DNA of 35,932 nucleotides from Sedimenticola thiotaurini (GTDB taxonomy: Bacteria > Pseudomonadota > Gammaproteobacteria > Chromatiales > Chromatiaceae): NCBI GenBank assembly GCA_011051715.1, contig DRKP01000085.1, forward strand, positions 1 through 35,932, in the 5' to 3' direction. Every line of letters begins with the position of its first letter. Within the stretch, counting starts at the first letter, position 1. This document shows positions 1 through 8,278 of this stretch, piece by piece. Both the position numbers and the translations under genes were made by a program. The notes beneath the pieces are model-generated. The model saw nothing but the letters and a program-made list of their open reading frames with translations. It ran no database searches and had not been told where the DNA came from.

Positions 1-1104
1 AACGCTGGCGACGTTGTACCAGGAGCCGCCGCGCACCACCCGCGGTGCCGGATTGTCGCTCTGCAGGCAGGCGCTGAGCAGCTCCTTGCCGCCATACTCC
101 TCATCGTATTCCGAGGAGCACCACTCCCAGACATTGCCGTGCATGTCGTACAGCCCCCACGGGCTCGGTGCGAACTCGCGGACTGCCGTGGTCATGCCAC
201 GCCTCACCCCCTTCTTTCCACCGCTGTAGAATGACGCATAACTGCCGTCGAAATTCGCCTGGTCGGTGGTGATGGTATCGCCGGTCCAGAACGGGGTGGT
301 GGTACCGGCACGACAGGCATACTCCCATTCGGCCTCGGTTGGCAGCCTCACCTGCCAGCCGGTCTGCTTCTTCAACCACTGGCAGTAACGCACCACGCTC
401 CAGTAGTCCACGTTGATCACCGGCCGGTCACCACGACCCCAGCCCTCGTCGCCGGGTTTGGCCAGATCGCGGATCTCGCAATAGGCGTCGTACATGTCGA
501 AAGTGACCGGTGTGCTAAGCATCTCGAACGAATTCACCTGCACCGGATGCTGGCGCTCGCTGTCGAAGCGCTCCCGTTCACTCTCCGGCGAACCCATCAG
601 GAACTCGCCGCCGTTGATCAGCACCCAGTCGTCGTCGGCGACACCCAGCGGCAGCTGCTGGGTCCGGAAGATCCCGTTGCCGGCATGGGCCTCGGCCATG
701 CGGCGTTCCAGCTCGTCCTGGACCATCGCCTTGAGGCGGCTCTCATCGGTAGCTTCGGCCTCTGTCGACGCCCGGTCGACCGGATGCCGCTCGGCGCACT
801 GGACACAGACCGGCCGATCGCCGGCGCGGTAGCGCTCCAGAAAGACATCGTGGCACACCGAACAGCGGAAATGACGATCACCGGGGAGGATGGCACTACC
901 CGACCCCTTGCAATAGAGTGGCGTCCAGCAGCGCGGCACATCACTGCCGGCGGGGGTGCCGCAGCGACTGCAGAAATGTGCGTTCGGCTCCAGGGTCTTG
1001 CCACAGACGGCGCAGGCATTCTCCCGCTGCAGGCGTTCACCACACCCCGGGCAGAACAGGGCATCCGGATCCTGGATCTGGAAATGACAATGGGGGCAGC
1101 GCAT
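1..1104 (-). CDS. Zinc-ribbon SUMF1/formylglycine-generating-enzyme domain protein (3' end outside window)
   Basis: The 368 visible codons read from an ATG at 1104 to the window edge with no stop, so the C-terminus is missing. Residues 1-50 hold a double zinc ribbon made of four CxxC knuckles (CPHC, CPGC, CAVC, CSRC). Two more Cys pairs follow (CSVC and CVQC) before a charged linker. From about residue 165 the protein matches the FGE-sulfatase/SUMF1 fold: INGGEFLMGS, RLPTEAEWEYACRAG, a GLYDMHGNVWEWC segment and RGGSWYN close to the edge. Family members include formylglycine-generating enzymes, but many bacterial ones are non-catalytic or bind signals; the part that would carry the catalytic cysteines is not fully visible. 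The zinc ribbons suggest a binding or regulatory role. The gene is divergent from the Mrp operon. Family assignment is firm, function open. Confidence 0.88.
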   Translation of the reverse strand, partial: MRCPHCHFQIQDPDALFCPGCGERLQRENACAVCGKTLEPNAHFCSRCGTPAGSDVPRCWTPLYCKGSGSAILPGDRHFRCSVCHDVFLERYRAGDRPVCVQCAERHPVDRASTEAEATDESRLKAMVQDELERRMAEAHAGNGIFRTQQLPLGVADDDWVLINGGEFLMGSPESERERFDSERQHPVQVNSFEMLSTPVTFDMYDAYCEIRDLAKPGDEGWGRGDRPVINVDYWSVVRYCQWLKKQTGWQVRLPTEAEWEYACRAGTTTPFWTGDTITTDQANFDGSYASFYSGGKKGVRRGMTTAVREFAPSPWGLYDMHGNVWEWCSSEYDEEYGGKELLSACLQSDNPAPRVVRGGSWYNVASV

Positions 1105-1234
1105 GGGAACGGGTGGTCGGATCCAGGATGAAGAACAGAATGCCAAACGTGCGATATTAACTCACTGAACCGGGTTCATGACAGGCGATGATCCCCTGTT
1201 CCCTGTCCATCGTCATGTACGAAGGAATATTGTA

Positions 1235-1264
1235 TTAACAGTCCCTCCGATATGTGTTTATATA
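1235..1264 (+). promoter_or_regulatory. Candidate sigma-70 promoter of the Mrp/complex-I-like operon
   Basis: TTAACA (1235-1240) and TATATA (1259-1264) are separated by 18 bases, in the only AT-rich part of the 203-bp intergenic space. The -10 box lies about 44 bases before the mrpE start. Each hexamer differs from consensus at one or two positions. Called by eye. Confidence 0.42.
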
Positions 1265-1307
1265 CGCGGCAGACAGGACCCCACTCTTGAACGGGCAGAA
1301 GGAACCA

Positions 1308-1829
1308 ATGCCGTCCAGCGACTCCCCCCCTCCCGCCCTGCGGCAACATCTGCTGGTCTACCTGTCGGTCTATCTCCTGTGGCTGCTGCTGGCGGAGCGC
1401 ATCGATGGCCAGGAACTGCTGGCCGGGGCCCTCGCGGCGCTGGTGGTGACCATCGCCAGCGCGCCCTACGCCGGACTGTTCTCCGCGCTCCGGCTCACGC
1501 CGGCCGCGCCGCTCCATCTGCTGCGCTATCTCGGTTACTTCTTCGCCGCCCTGATCCGGGCCAACCTGGACGTGGCGCGGCGGGTGCTCTCCCCGACGCT
1601 GCCGATCCGGCCGGCGCTGGTGGAGGTGCAGACCCGTCTCGTTTCGCCCCTCGGTCGCATGCTGCTGGCCAACAGCATCACCCTCACCCCCGGCACCCTG
1701 TCGGTGGACATCGACGACGACCGCATCCTGGTGCACTGGATCGACTGTCCCCCCGGCGCCGATCTGGAGACGGCCACGCAGCGGATCGCCGCAGGCTTCG
1801 AGCGCCACATCCTCGGTTTCCTCGAATGA
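1308..1829 (+). CDS. mrpE: Na+/H+ antiporter subunit E (MrpE/MnhE family)
   Basis: 173 aa. Family traits: an N-terminal hydrophobic block (LLVYLSVYLLWLLLA), a YLGYFFAALIRANLDVARRVL segment typical of MrpE, and a C-terminal globular part with ANSITLTPGTLSVD. MrpE is a small membrane subunit of the Mrp multisubunit cation/proton antiporter; homologous subunits occur in MBH- and MBS-type respiratory complexes. I chose the ATG at 1308 because AGAAGGAA lies just upstream. An in-frame ATG at 1254 lies inside the candidate promoter and has no ribosome site. It is the first gene of the operon and overlaps the next by ATGA. The product probably helps assemble the antiporter module. Confidence 0.9.
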   Translation: MPSSDSPPPALRQHLLVYLSVYLLWLLLAERIDGQELLAGALAALVVTIASAPYAGLFSALRLTPAAPLHLLRYLGYFFAALIRANLDVARRVLSPTLPIRPALVEVQTRLVSPLGRMLLANSITLTPGTLSVDIDDDRILVHWIDCPPGADLETATQRIAAGFERHILGFLE

Positions 1830-2092
1830 TCGCCAACCCGCTGGAACAGGTCGCCCTTCTGCTGCTGGGCTCGGCCCTGCTGCTCGGTCTGCTGCGACTG
1901 CTGCTCGGACCCACGGCGCCTGACCGCATCGTCACCGCCGACACCCTGTCGGTGATCGTCACCGCCGGCCTGGCGGTGGTCGCCCTGCTGCTGCTCAACC
2001 CGGTCTACCTGGACGTGGCGCTGATCTACGGACTGCTCTCGTTCGTCGGCGTGGTCGCCCTGGCCCGGGCCATCGAGGGGGGGCGGCGATGA
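1826..2092 (+). CDS. mrpF: Na+/H+ antiporter subunit F (MrpF/MnhF family)
   Basis: 88 aa with three hydrophobic helices. The hallmark is the LLLGPTAPDRIVTADTLS stretch after the first helix, containing the GPTAPDRI-type signature of MrpF. The start is the ATG inside the ATGA overlap with mrpE; upstream in-frame codons fall inside mrpE and were discarded. It is a small integral membrane subunit of the Mrp-type module and ends in an ATGA overlap with mrpG. Confidence 0.92.
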   Translation: MIANPLEQVALLLLGSALLLGLLRLLLGPTAPDRIVTADTLSVIVTAGLAVVALLLLNPVYLDVALIYGLLSFVGVVALARAIEGGRR

Positions 2093-2403
2093 GACTGGCC
2101 GGGGATATATTCCTGCTGATTGGCGCCCTGTTCTGCCTGCTGGCCACCATCGGCCTGCTGCGCATGCCGGATACCTACAACCGCATCCAGGCCGGCACCA
2201 AGGCCGGCACCCTGGGGGCACTGAGCCTGCTGCTGGGCGTGGCCCTGATCCAGCCGGAATGGTGGGCCAAGCTGCTGACGATCGCCGGCTTCATCCTGTT
2301 CACCAGCCCGGTGGGCTCCTCCACCATCGCCCGGGCCATCCACCTGGTGGGCATCCGGCCGTGGCGCAATCCGCCCATCGAGGCACCGGAGGAGGAGAAA
2401 TGA
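2089..2403 (+). CDS. mrpG: Na+/H+ antiporter subunit G (MrpG/MnhG family)
   Basis: 104 aa, about three transmembrane helices. The family signature LLRMPDTYNRIQAGTKAGTLG at residues 24-44 and the SPVGSSTIARA segment identify MrpG. It has the normal length for the family. It overlaps mrpF upstream and the MbhD-like gene downstream, each by four bases, which suggests translational coupling. E-F-G followed by the D-like and B pieces is the order found in MBH/MBX/MBS-type clusters rather than the A-to-G order of classical Mrp operons. Confidence 0.93.
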   Translation: MRLAGDIFLLIGALFCLLATIGLLRMPDTYNRIQAGTKAGTLGALSLLLGVALIQPEWWAKLLTIAGFILFTSPVGSSTIARAIHLVGIRPWRNPPIEAPEEEK

Positions 2404-2675
2404 TCTGGCTGGTGAGTGTCATCGTGGTACTGATGCTGGGCGCCGCCCTGGCGGTACTGCTGCTGCGCAACCCGGTCGGCGCGGTGGCGGCGGCCTCGGT
2501 GGTATCGCTGGCGCTGTCGGTACTGTTCGTGCTGTTGCGGGCACCGGATGTCGCCATGACCGAGGCGGCGGTGGGCGGTGGCCTGGGCAGCCTGATCCTG
2601 GCCCTCTCCCTGCGCCGGCTCGGGCTGTGGCGGGTCGAGGGGGACAGGGCGGAACAGGAGCGGGACGATGCGTAA
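2400..2675 (+). CDS. MbhD-like membrane subunit (DUF4040, MrpA C-terminal module)
   Basis: 91 aa with three helices. The segment LLRAPDVAMTEAAVGGGLGS around residues 47-66 is the signature of the DUF4040/MbhD domain, which forms the C-terminal part of MrpA in ordinary antiporters. Here it is a free-standing gene, as in membrane-bound hydrogenase clusters. The ATG at 2400 follows GGAGGAG and overlaps the mrpG stop. The acidic C-terminal tail (GDRAEQERDDA) is cytoplasmic by inference. It probably forms part of the ion path between the antiporter and the membrane arm. Confidence 0.85.
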   Translation: MIWLVSVIVVLMLGAALAVLLLRNPVGAVAAASVVSLALSVLFVLLRAPDVAMTEAAVGGGLGSLILALSLRRLGLWRVEGDRAEQERDDA

Positions 2676-3354
2676 CCTGGCCTCCCTGCTGTTCGCCGGC
2701 GGCCTCGCCTTCCTGCTGATGGCCATCGCCGCCCTCCTCCCGTTCGGACACCCACCGGTGCTGGCCGGCGGCGCCATCCTGGAACAGGCGGCCGACCAGG
2801 TGGGGGCGGCCAACATCGTCACCGCCGTGGTACTGGGCTACCGCGGACTCGACACCCTGGGCGAGATCACCATCCTGTTCGCCGCCGCTGCCGGTCTCGG
2901 CCTGGTCCTCGGCCGCCGCCGCGCCGGGGCGCCGCGCGACCCCGACGCCGGCCCGGTCCTGCGCACCGGCGCGGCCCTGATGTTCCCGCTGCTGGTGCTG
3001 GTGGGGTTCCACATCATCCTGCACGGACACCTGACCCCGGGAGGCGGCTTCCAGGGCGGTGTGATCCTGGCCGCCGCCTTCTTCCTGCCCCTGCTGGCCC
3101 GCCCCGGCACCCCGGTGGACCATCCCGGCCTGAGCCTGGTGGAGGGAACCGCCGGTGCGGTCTTCATCGTCACCGGCCTGGTCGCCCTGCTGACCGGCGG
3201 CGAATTCCTGCAGCCGCTGCTCGGCACCGGCACCCTGGGCACCCTGTTCTCCGCCGGTACCCTGCCGATCCTCTACCTCGCCCTCGGACTCAAGGTCGGA
3301 GCCGAGCTGGCCGGCCTGCTGGCACGACTGGCGGACGCGGAGACCGACACATGA
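2668..3354 (+). CDS. mrpB: MbhE-MrpB fusion subunit of the antiporter module
   Basis: 228 aa. Residues 1-80 resemble MbhE/the last helices of MrpA: a first helix, a hydrophilic loop, then NIVTAVVLGYRGLDTLGEITILFAAA, whose YRGxDTLGE core is diagnostic. From about residue 100 the protein is MnhB/MrpB: FHIILHGHLTPGGGFQGGVILAAA with the conserved HGHLTPGGGFQGG core. The two parts are separate genes in many MBH clusters, so this is a fused form. It overlaps its neighbours by 8 bases upstream and 4 downstream. Inferred role: membrane subunit of the cation/proton translocation unit. Confidence 0.9.
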   Translation: MRNLASLLFAGGLAFLLMAIAALLPFGHPPVLAGGAILEQAADQVGAANIVTAVVLGYRGLDTLGEITILFAAAAGLGLVLGRRRAGAPRDPDAGPVLRTGAALMFPLLVLVGFHIILHGHLTPGGGFQGGVILAAAFFLPLLARPGTPVDHPGLSLVEGTAGAVFIVTGLVALLTGGEFLQPLLGTGTLGTLFSAGTLPILYLALGLKVGAELAGLLARLADAETDT

Positions 3355-3824
3355 TGCCCGCCGGTCTGCCGTTCCTCTTCTATGCCGGGGCCATCGGCCT
3401 GCTGGTGATCGGGATCAGCGGCATTGTGCTGTCCCGCAACCTGTTCCGCATCATTCTCGCCCTCGCCCTCGCCGAGGCCGGCGCCAACCTGCTGCTGGTG
3501 CTGGCCGGCTGGCACTGGGGCGGAAGCGCCCCCATCCTGGGGCAGGGCAAGGCGCTGGAGACCATGGTCGACCCGGTTCCCCAGGCCCTGGTGCTCACCG
3601 CCATCGTCATCGGCGTCGGCATCCAGGCCCTGGCCCTGGCCCTGGCGGTTCGGGCCTATCGCGCCTACGGCACCCTGGACATGCGCCGGCTGCGCAACCG
3701 CATGAACCGGGACATCGCGGCGGCCGCCGGCATCCCGGCAGAGAGCAGCCGGGACGCGCCGGCCGGGGGCCGGCCCACCCCGCCGGTACCGGCGGCCCAC
3801 CGCAGCGGCGGAGGGCGGGCATGA
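3351..3824 (+). CDS. mrpC: Na+/H+ antiporter subunit C (MrpC/NuoK-like)
   Basis: 157 aa. Three helices cover residues 5-110, with NuoK-type features: GISGIVLSRNLFRIILALALAEAGANLLL and DPVPQALVLTAIVIGVG, including the PQALVLTAIVIG core of MrpC. The last 50 residues are a hydrophilic Pro/Ala/Arg-rich tail not needed by the family; its base composition is like its surroundings, so it may be a natural extension. MrpC corresponds to complex I NuoK and carries conserved membrane acids in the proton path. It begins with tandem ATG codons and overlaps the next gene by ATGA. Confidence 0.92.
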   Translation: MMPAGLPFLFYAGAIGLLVIGISGIVLSRNLFRIILALALAEAGANLLLVLAGWHWGGSAPILGQGKALETMVDPVPQALVLTAIVIGVGIQALALALAVRAYRAYGTLDMRRLRNRMNRDIAAAAGIPAESSRDAPAGGRPTPPVPAAHRSGGGRA

Positions 3825-5338
3825 GCCAGATCGCCCTCACCATCGCCCTGCCGTTCCTGGCCGCCTTCCTGCTGCCGGTGATCGGGCGGGTGTACGAGGC
3901 GCTGGCGCGCGTCCTCGGGCCGCTGGTGCTGCTCTACTGCCTGTGGCTGGTGCTGCAACTGTGGGGCACCGGCGACGGCCACCCGGTCGCGCTGGCGATG
4001 GGCGGCTTCCGGCCACCCATGGGAATCACCCTCTACGTCGACCGGCTGGCCCTGCTGTTCACCCTGCTGGTCTCCCTGATGACACTGCTGCTGTGGCCCT
4101 GGCAGCGCGCCGCCGACAGCCGGGAATGCGCCCTCACCCTGCTGCTGGCCGGGTCCGCCAGCGGCCTGGCCCTGTCCGGCGATCTGTTCAACATCTACGT
4201 CTTCTACGAGCTGGTCTCAGTAGCCTCCTTCGGCCTGGTCGCGGTCCATCGCAGCGGCGCCGCCTTCGTCGCCACCCTGCGTTACCTGGTGATCAGCGGT
4301 TTCGGCACCGTGCTGGCCCTGACCGGCATCGCCCTGGTCTACAGTCAGACCGGCACTCTCAACCTGGCCCAGCTCGCCCAGCTGGCCCCGGATCTGCTCG
4401 CCGGCCCGGTCGGCCTGGCCGGCTTCCTGTTCATGCTGCTCGGGTTCGGCGTCAAGGGCGAGCTGTTCCCGGTCAACACCTGGGTACCGGAGGTCTACGC
4501 CACCGCGCCGGCCCGTGCCAGCGCCCTGCTGGCGGGGCTGGTCTCCAAACTGTCGCTGCTGGTCGTGCTGCGGCTGCTGGTGCTGCTTTACCAGCAGGAG
4601 CAGGCACTGCAACTGCTGCTGCTCCTCGGGGTACTGGGCGTGATCAGCGGCGAGCTGGCGGCGTGGCGGGCACGGGACCTGAAGCGGATGCTGGCCTTCT
4701 CCTCCATCGGTCAGCTCGGCGCCATGTTCATTGCCTTCTCCATCCCCGGCAATGCCGGGCTGCTGGCCGGGCTGGCACTGGCCCTGCACCACCTGCTGGT
4801 GAAGCCGGCCCTGTTCCTGCTGGCAGCCGGCTGGCCGGGGGCAGTGGAGCGGCTGCGCGGCCTGGCCCGCGGCGGACCGCTGGCGGCCGGCCTGTTCGTG
4901 CTGCTGGCCCTGTCCCTGATCGGGGTGCCACCCCTCCCCGGCTTCTGGGCCAAGATGCTGCTGGTGGTGGGGCTGGCCGGCCAGGAGTCCGGTTACCTGC
5001 TGGCGCTGGCGGTGGTCCTCGGGGCGGCAGTGCTGGAGGCCAGCTACCTGTTCCGGGTGGTGGCACAGCTCTACCACAGGGACGAGGAGGCGGCGCGGCC
5101 GCGGCCCTACCTGCTCGACCTGGGCAGCGCGGCCCTGGCCGGCGCGGTGCTGCTCAGCGCGGTCCCCTTCATCAGTCCCCTCGGCGACTGGCTGGCCGGG
5201 ACCGCGGCCCAGGCGGGGGACCGGGAGGGCTACATCATCACCGTCTTTCCGGCCGCCGGCCGGCCGCTGTACTCCGCCGCCGGCGGCGGGAAACCGGCCC
5301 TGGCGGCCGCCGGCCCACTCCCGGAGCCGAAACCATGA
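3821..5338 (+). CDS. mrpD: MrpD-like proton-translocating antiporter subunit (NuoN/NuoM family)
   Basis: 505 aa, about 14 helices. It carries the proton-translocating quinone oxidoreductase signature: NIYVFYELVSVASFGLVA with the key Glu of helix 5 (FYE), then GVKGELFPVNTWVPEVYATAPARASALLAG with the helix 7 Lys (GVKG) and a following Lys in VSKLS, and RDLKRMLAFSSIGQLG with another Lys. These charged residues form the central hydrophilic axis that moves protons in MrpA/D and NuoL/M/N. The C-terminal tail from about residue 455 is variable. It overlaps both neighbours by four bases. Subunit identity (MrpD) is inferred from the position after mrpC. Confidence 0.9.
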   Translation: MSQIALTIALPFLAAFLLPVIGRVYEALARVLGPLVLLYCLWLVLQLWGTGDGHPVALAMGGFRPPMGITLYVDRLALLFTLLVSLMTLLLWPWQRAADSRECALTLLLAGSASGLALSGDLFNIYVFYELVSVASFGLVAVHRSGAAFVATLRYLVISGFGTVLALTGIALVYSQTGTLNLAQLAQLAPDLLAGPVGLAGFLFMLLGFGVKGELFPVNTWVPEVYATAPARASALLAGLVSKLSLLVVLRLLVLLYQQEQALQLLLLLGVLGVISGELAAWRARDLKRMLAFSSIGQLGAMFIAFSIPGNAGLLAGLALALHHLLVKPALFLLAAGWPGAVERLRGLARGGPLAAGLFVLLALSLIGVPPLPGFWAKMLLVVGLAGQESGYLLALAVVLGAAVLEASYLFRVVAQLYHRDEEAARPRPYLLDLGSAALAGAVLLSAVPFISPLGDWLAGTAAQAGDREGYIITVFPAAGRPLYSAAGGGKPALAAAGPLPEPKP

Positions 5339-7209
5339 CCGCCCTGGACAACCTGCTGCTGCTCGCCCTGCTCACCGTCCTGCTGCTGCTGGCGGGCCGG
5401 CGGCTGTCGTCCCTGGGCTGGTACCTCACCATCCTGTTCGGTGCCCAGTTCGCCGGGCTGCTGATGATGGGGGCGCTGGGCTATGGCGCCCCGCCGGTAC
5501 CCTCCTCGCTGCACATCGGTGTGATGGGGCAGGTCATGCAGTGGCGCTTCGACGCCCTCTCCTGGCTGTTCGCCCTGATCACCGTCGGCGCCGGCCTAAC
5601 CAGCAGCTGGTACCTGGCCGGTGACTGGGGCCGCCACTACCGGCAGCGGGGAGGCAACCTGTGGCTGCTGCAGCTGGCCCTGGCCGTCAACGTATTCAGC
5701 ATGCTGCTGCTGCTTGCCAGCGGCGACCTGCTGTCCCTGTTCATCGGCTGGGAACTGGTGAGCTGGTCCGCCTTCCTGCTGATGGCCCTCAACGGCGCCG
5801 ATGCCATGCGCGCCGCCCTGCGCTACATCACCTACGCCATGGCCGGGGCGATGGCCATGATGGCGGGACTCGGCCTGGTGCTGCATACCGCCGGCTCCCT
5901 GCAGTATGCCGACCTCGCCGCTGCCGTGCCCACCCTCAGCAGTCCCCAGTTGTGGGGCCTGATCCTGCTGTTCGGGATGGGGTTCGGGGTCAAGATGGGA
6001 CTGCTGCCGCTGCACCTGTGGCAGGCGCGGGCCTACTCCGAGACACCCGGCCCCGGGGCCTCCTTCCTCGGCGCGGTCTCCACCCGCATGGGGTTGTGGG
6101 GGCTGATCCTGGTGCTGGTGCAGCTGGTCGGACTGGTGCCGATCGCCGACCTCGCCATCCCCTACACCTTCCTCGATGCCCGCGAACTGCTGATGTGGGT
6201 GGCCGCACTGACCATCATCCTGCCGACCTACACCGCCCTGCGCCAGAACGATGCCCGCATGCTGCTGGCCTGGCACGGCATCGGCCAGGGCGGATACATG
6301 CTGCTCGGGGTGCTGATGGGGGACGCCATGGGCAGCGCCGGCGGCCTGATGCACGCCTTCAACTACGCCACCTACCAGGCCCCTCTGTTCATGGCGGTGT
6401 ACGCGGTCCGCTACCGCACCGGCACCAGCGACCTGAACCGGCTCGGCGGCCTGGTGACGCGCATGCCACTGTCGTTCCTGGTGATGCTGGTCGGCATCAT
6501 CGGCCTGGCCGGCCTGCCGCCGATGAACGGCTTCGTCTCCAAGTGGTTGATCTACCGCGGACTGATCAACGACGGCCAGCCCCTGCTGTTCATCGCCGCC
6601 GTGGTCGGGACCTTCGGTACCATCCTGTCGGTCTACAAGCTGATCCACAACACCTTCCTGGGCCAGCTGCGGCTGGAACACGTGGAGGTGCGCGAGGCAC
6701 CCTGGAGCATGACCGTGCCCATGCTGCTGCTGTCGGCGGTGGTATTCGTCACCGGCTACCTGCCGGGACTGGTGCTGGACTGGGTGGCGGCCGCCCAGCA
6801 GGCCGTCGGCCTGCCGGTACTGGTCCACACCCTGGGCGGCGTCGAATCGCCACTGGGCAGCCTCGACATGATCTGGGTCAGCTCGCTGATGTTCGCCGGC
6901 TTCGGCATCGGCGCCCTGCTGTTCTACGCCGGCGGCAACCGGTCCAAGGCGGTACACCAGCTGGACAACTATGCCGGCGGTCACTTCCTCAGCGCCGACG
7001 TGCGCTACCAGTACAGTGACCATTTCTACGCCGGCCTGATGCGCCACATCGGACCGCTCTACCGCAACAGTTTCCAGTGGCTGGAGGGGGCTCTTGGCAC
7101 CACCGTCGAGACCCTGGGCGCGGCCATGCGGGCCTTCTACCGCCAGCACCACCCGGCCATCTACCTGCTGGCAGTGACCACGGCCGGCCTGATCTGGGTG
7201 ATCCTGTGA
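5335..7209 (+). CDS. NuoL/HyfB-like proton-translocating subunit of the membrane arm
   Basis: 624 aa and about 16 helices. LSLFIGWELVSWSAFLLMAL contains the conserved helix-5 Glu, and GFGVKMGLLPLHLWQARAYS contains the helix-7 Lys. Two later axis positions that are Lys in most relatives appear as Arg: AVSTRMGLW and NDARMLLAWHG. The C-terminal 90 residues hold an amphipathic stretch and a last helix, like the long subunit of membrane-bound hydrogenase and hydrogenase 4 complexes. The start is the ATG overlapping the mrpD stop; the same frame stays open far upstream only because of high GC. As the second large antiporter-like subunit it probably links the Mrp module to the NuoH-like anchor. Confidence 0.88.
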   Translation: MTALDNLLLLALLTVLLLLAGRRLSSLGWYLTILFGAQFAGLLMMGALGYGAPPVPSSLHIGVMGQVMQWRFDALSWLFALITVGAGLTSSWYLAGDWGRHYRQRGGNLWLLQLALAVNVFSMLLLLASGDLLSLFIGWELVSWSAFLLMALNGADAMRAALRYITYAMAGAMAMMAGLGLVLHTAGSLQYADLAAAVPTLSSPQLWGLILLFGMGFGVKMGLLPLHLWQARAYSETPGPGASFLGAVSTRMGLWGLILVLVQLVGLVPIADLAIPYTFLDARELLMWVAALTIILPTYTALRQNDARMLLAWHGIGQGGYMLLGVLMGDAMGSAGGLMHAFNYATYQAPLFMAVYAVRYRTGTSDLNRLGGLVTRMPLSFLVMLVGIIGLAGLPPMNGFVSKWLIYRGLINDGQPLLFIAAVVGTFGTILSVYKLIHNTFLGQLRLEHVEVREAPWSMTVPMLLLSAVVFVTGYLPGLVLDWVAAAQQAVGLPVLVHTLGGVESPLGSLDMIWVSSLMFAGFGIGALLFYAGGNRSKAVHQLDNYAGGHFLSADVRYQYSDHFYAGLMRHIGPLYRNSFQWLEGALGTTVETLGAAMRAFYRQHHPAIYLLAVTTAGLIWVIL

Positions 7210-8108
7210 TGAGTATCGGAACCCTCGCCCTGGAGCTGCTGCTGATGCCGCTGGTCGCCTTCGTCGTCGGCCTGGCCATGGTACTGATGCTGCGCCGCAT
7301 CGGCGCCCGCATCCAGCGCCGGGTGGGGCCGCCCCTGCTGCAGCCGCTGTACGACGTGGTCAAGCTCTATGGCAAGCAGACCCAGATCTCCCACGGCATC
7401 GTCCACGACATCGGCATCGTCATGGCGGTGGGCGGCTACATCGCCGCCGAGACCCTGCTGCCGGTTCCGGGCATGGACGGCATCGCCGCCAAGGGCGGTC
7501 TGATCACCCTGGTCTATGTGCTGATGGTGCCGATGCTGGGGCTGGCGCTCGGTGTCGGCCAGTGCGCCAACCCCAACGGCTCCATCGGCATCTCCCGCGC
7601 CCTCACCGCCATGCTCGCCTACGACATCCCCTTCGTGATCGTCGTCTTCGGCATCAGCTGGCACTACGGCACCACCGACCTGACCCGGATCATCGCCCTG
7701 CAGCAGGCGGCGGGACCGGCCGGCTGGGGCGCGGCGGAGATGCCGCTGCTGGCCATCGCCGGCCTGATCGCCCTGCACGCCTCACTCGGCAAGCAGCCGT
7801 TCGAGATCTACGTGGCGCCGGCCGAGATAGCCACCGGGCCGATGGTGGAGATGGGCGGCAAGTACCTTGGCGGCCTGTTCGTGATGCAGTGTTTCCAGCT
7901 CTATACCGCCAGCGTGCTCTACACCACCCTGTTCCTGGGTGGCGGCGAGAACTGGATCCTGTTCCTGCTGAAGATCTTCGCCGTGGTCGCCATCCCCATG
8001 ACCCTGGCCTACCTGTTCCCGCGCTACCGCACCGAGGACCTGGTGCGGCTGCTGTGGAAGTGGCCGGTGCTCATCGGCCTGGTGGGGCTGGCGCTGGTGA
8101 TGCGGTGA
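7209..8108 (+). CDS. NuoH/EchB-like membrane anchor subunit
   Basis: 299 aa, eight helices. Near the N-terminus it has RIQRRVGPPLLQPLYDVVKLYGKQ, with the RVGPPxLQPxYDxxKL core shared by NuoH and energy-converting hydrogenase anchors. The acidic loop KQPFEIYVAPAEIATGPMVEMGGK matches the FE-x-AEaE region near the quinone or coupling site. NuoH-type subunits join the redox arm to the ion-translocating arm. The short length and the LYGKQ signature are closer to EchB/MbhM/HyfC than to complex I NuoH (about 325 aa). The start ATG shares one base with the preceding stop. A 170-bp gap follows, the largest break before the peripheral subunits. Confidence 0.9.
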   Translation: MSIGTLALELLLMPLVAFVVGLAMVLMLRRIGARIQRRVGPPLLQPLYDVVKLYGKQTQISHGIVHDIGIVMAVGGYIAAETLLPVPGMDGIAAKGGLITLVYVLMVPMLGLALGVGQCANPNGSIGISRALTAMLAYDIPFVIVVFGISWHYGTTDLTRIIALQQAAGPAGWGAAEMPLLAIAGLIALHASLGKQPFEIYVAPAEIATGPMVEMGGKYLGGLFVMQCFQLYTASVLYTTLFLGGGENWILFLLKIFAVVAIPMTLAYLFPRYRTEDLVRLLWKWPVLIGLVGLALVMR

Positions 8109-8278
8109 AACGCTGGTTTTCAGCAAGTGGTTGACTGGCTGCGAATGGACAGGCCCGGACGCGAAACCGGAGTATCGCCCGGTGTAAACCGGCAGCCGCC
8201 CCCTGCCACGGGAGCAGAAGGAGGCGATAATCACGTTCATCCGCATGCATTCGCGGCAACGAACTCAGGACGAAAGGC

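Noticed and set aside
1254-1307. An upstream ATG that would extend mrpE by 18 residues.
   Set aside because: It lies within the candidate -10 region and lacks a ribosome site, whereas 1308 has AGAAGGAA.
5596-7152. A 518-aa minus-strand ORF.
   Set aside because: It is antisense to the NuoL-like subunit, rich in Gln/His/Gly and without domain features.
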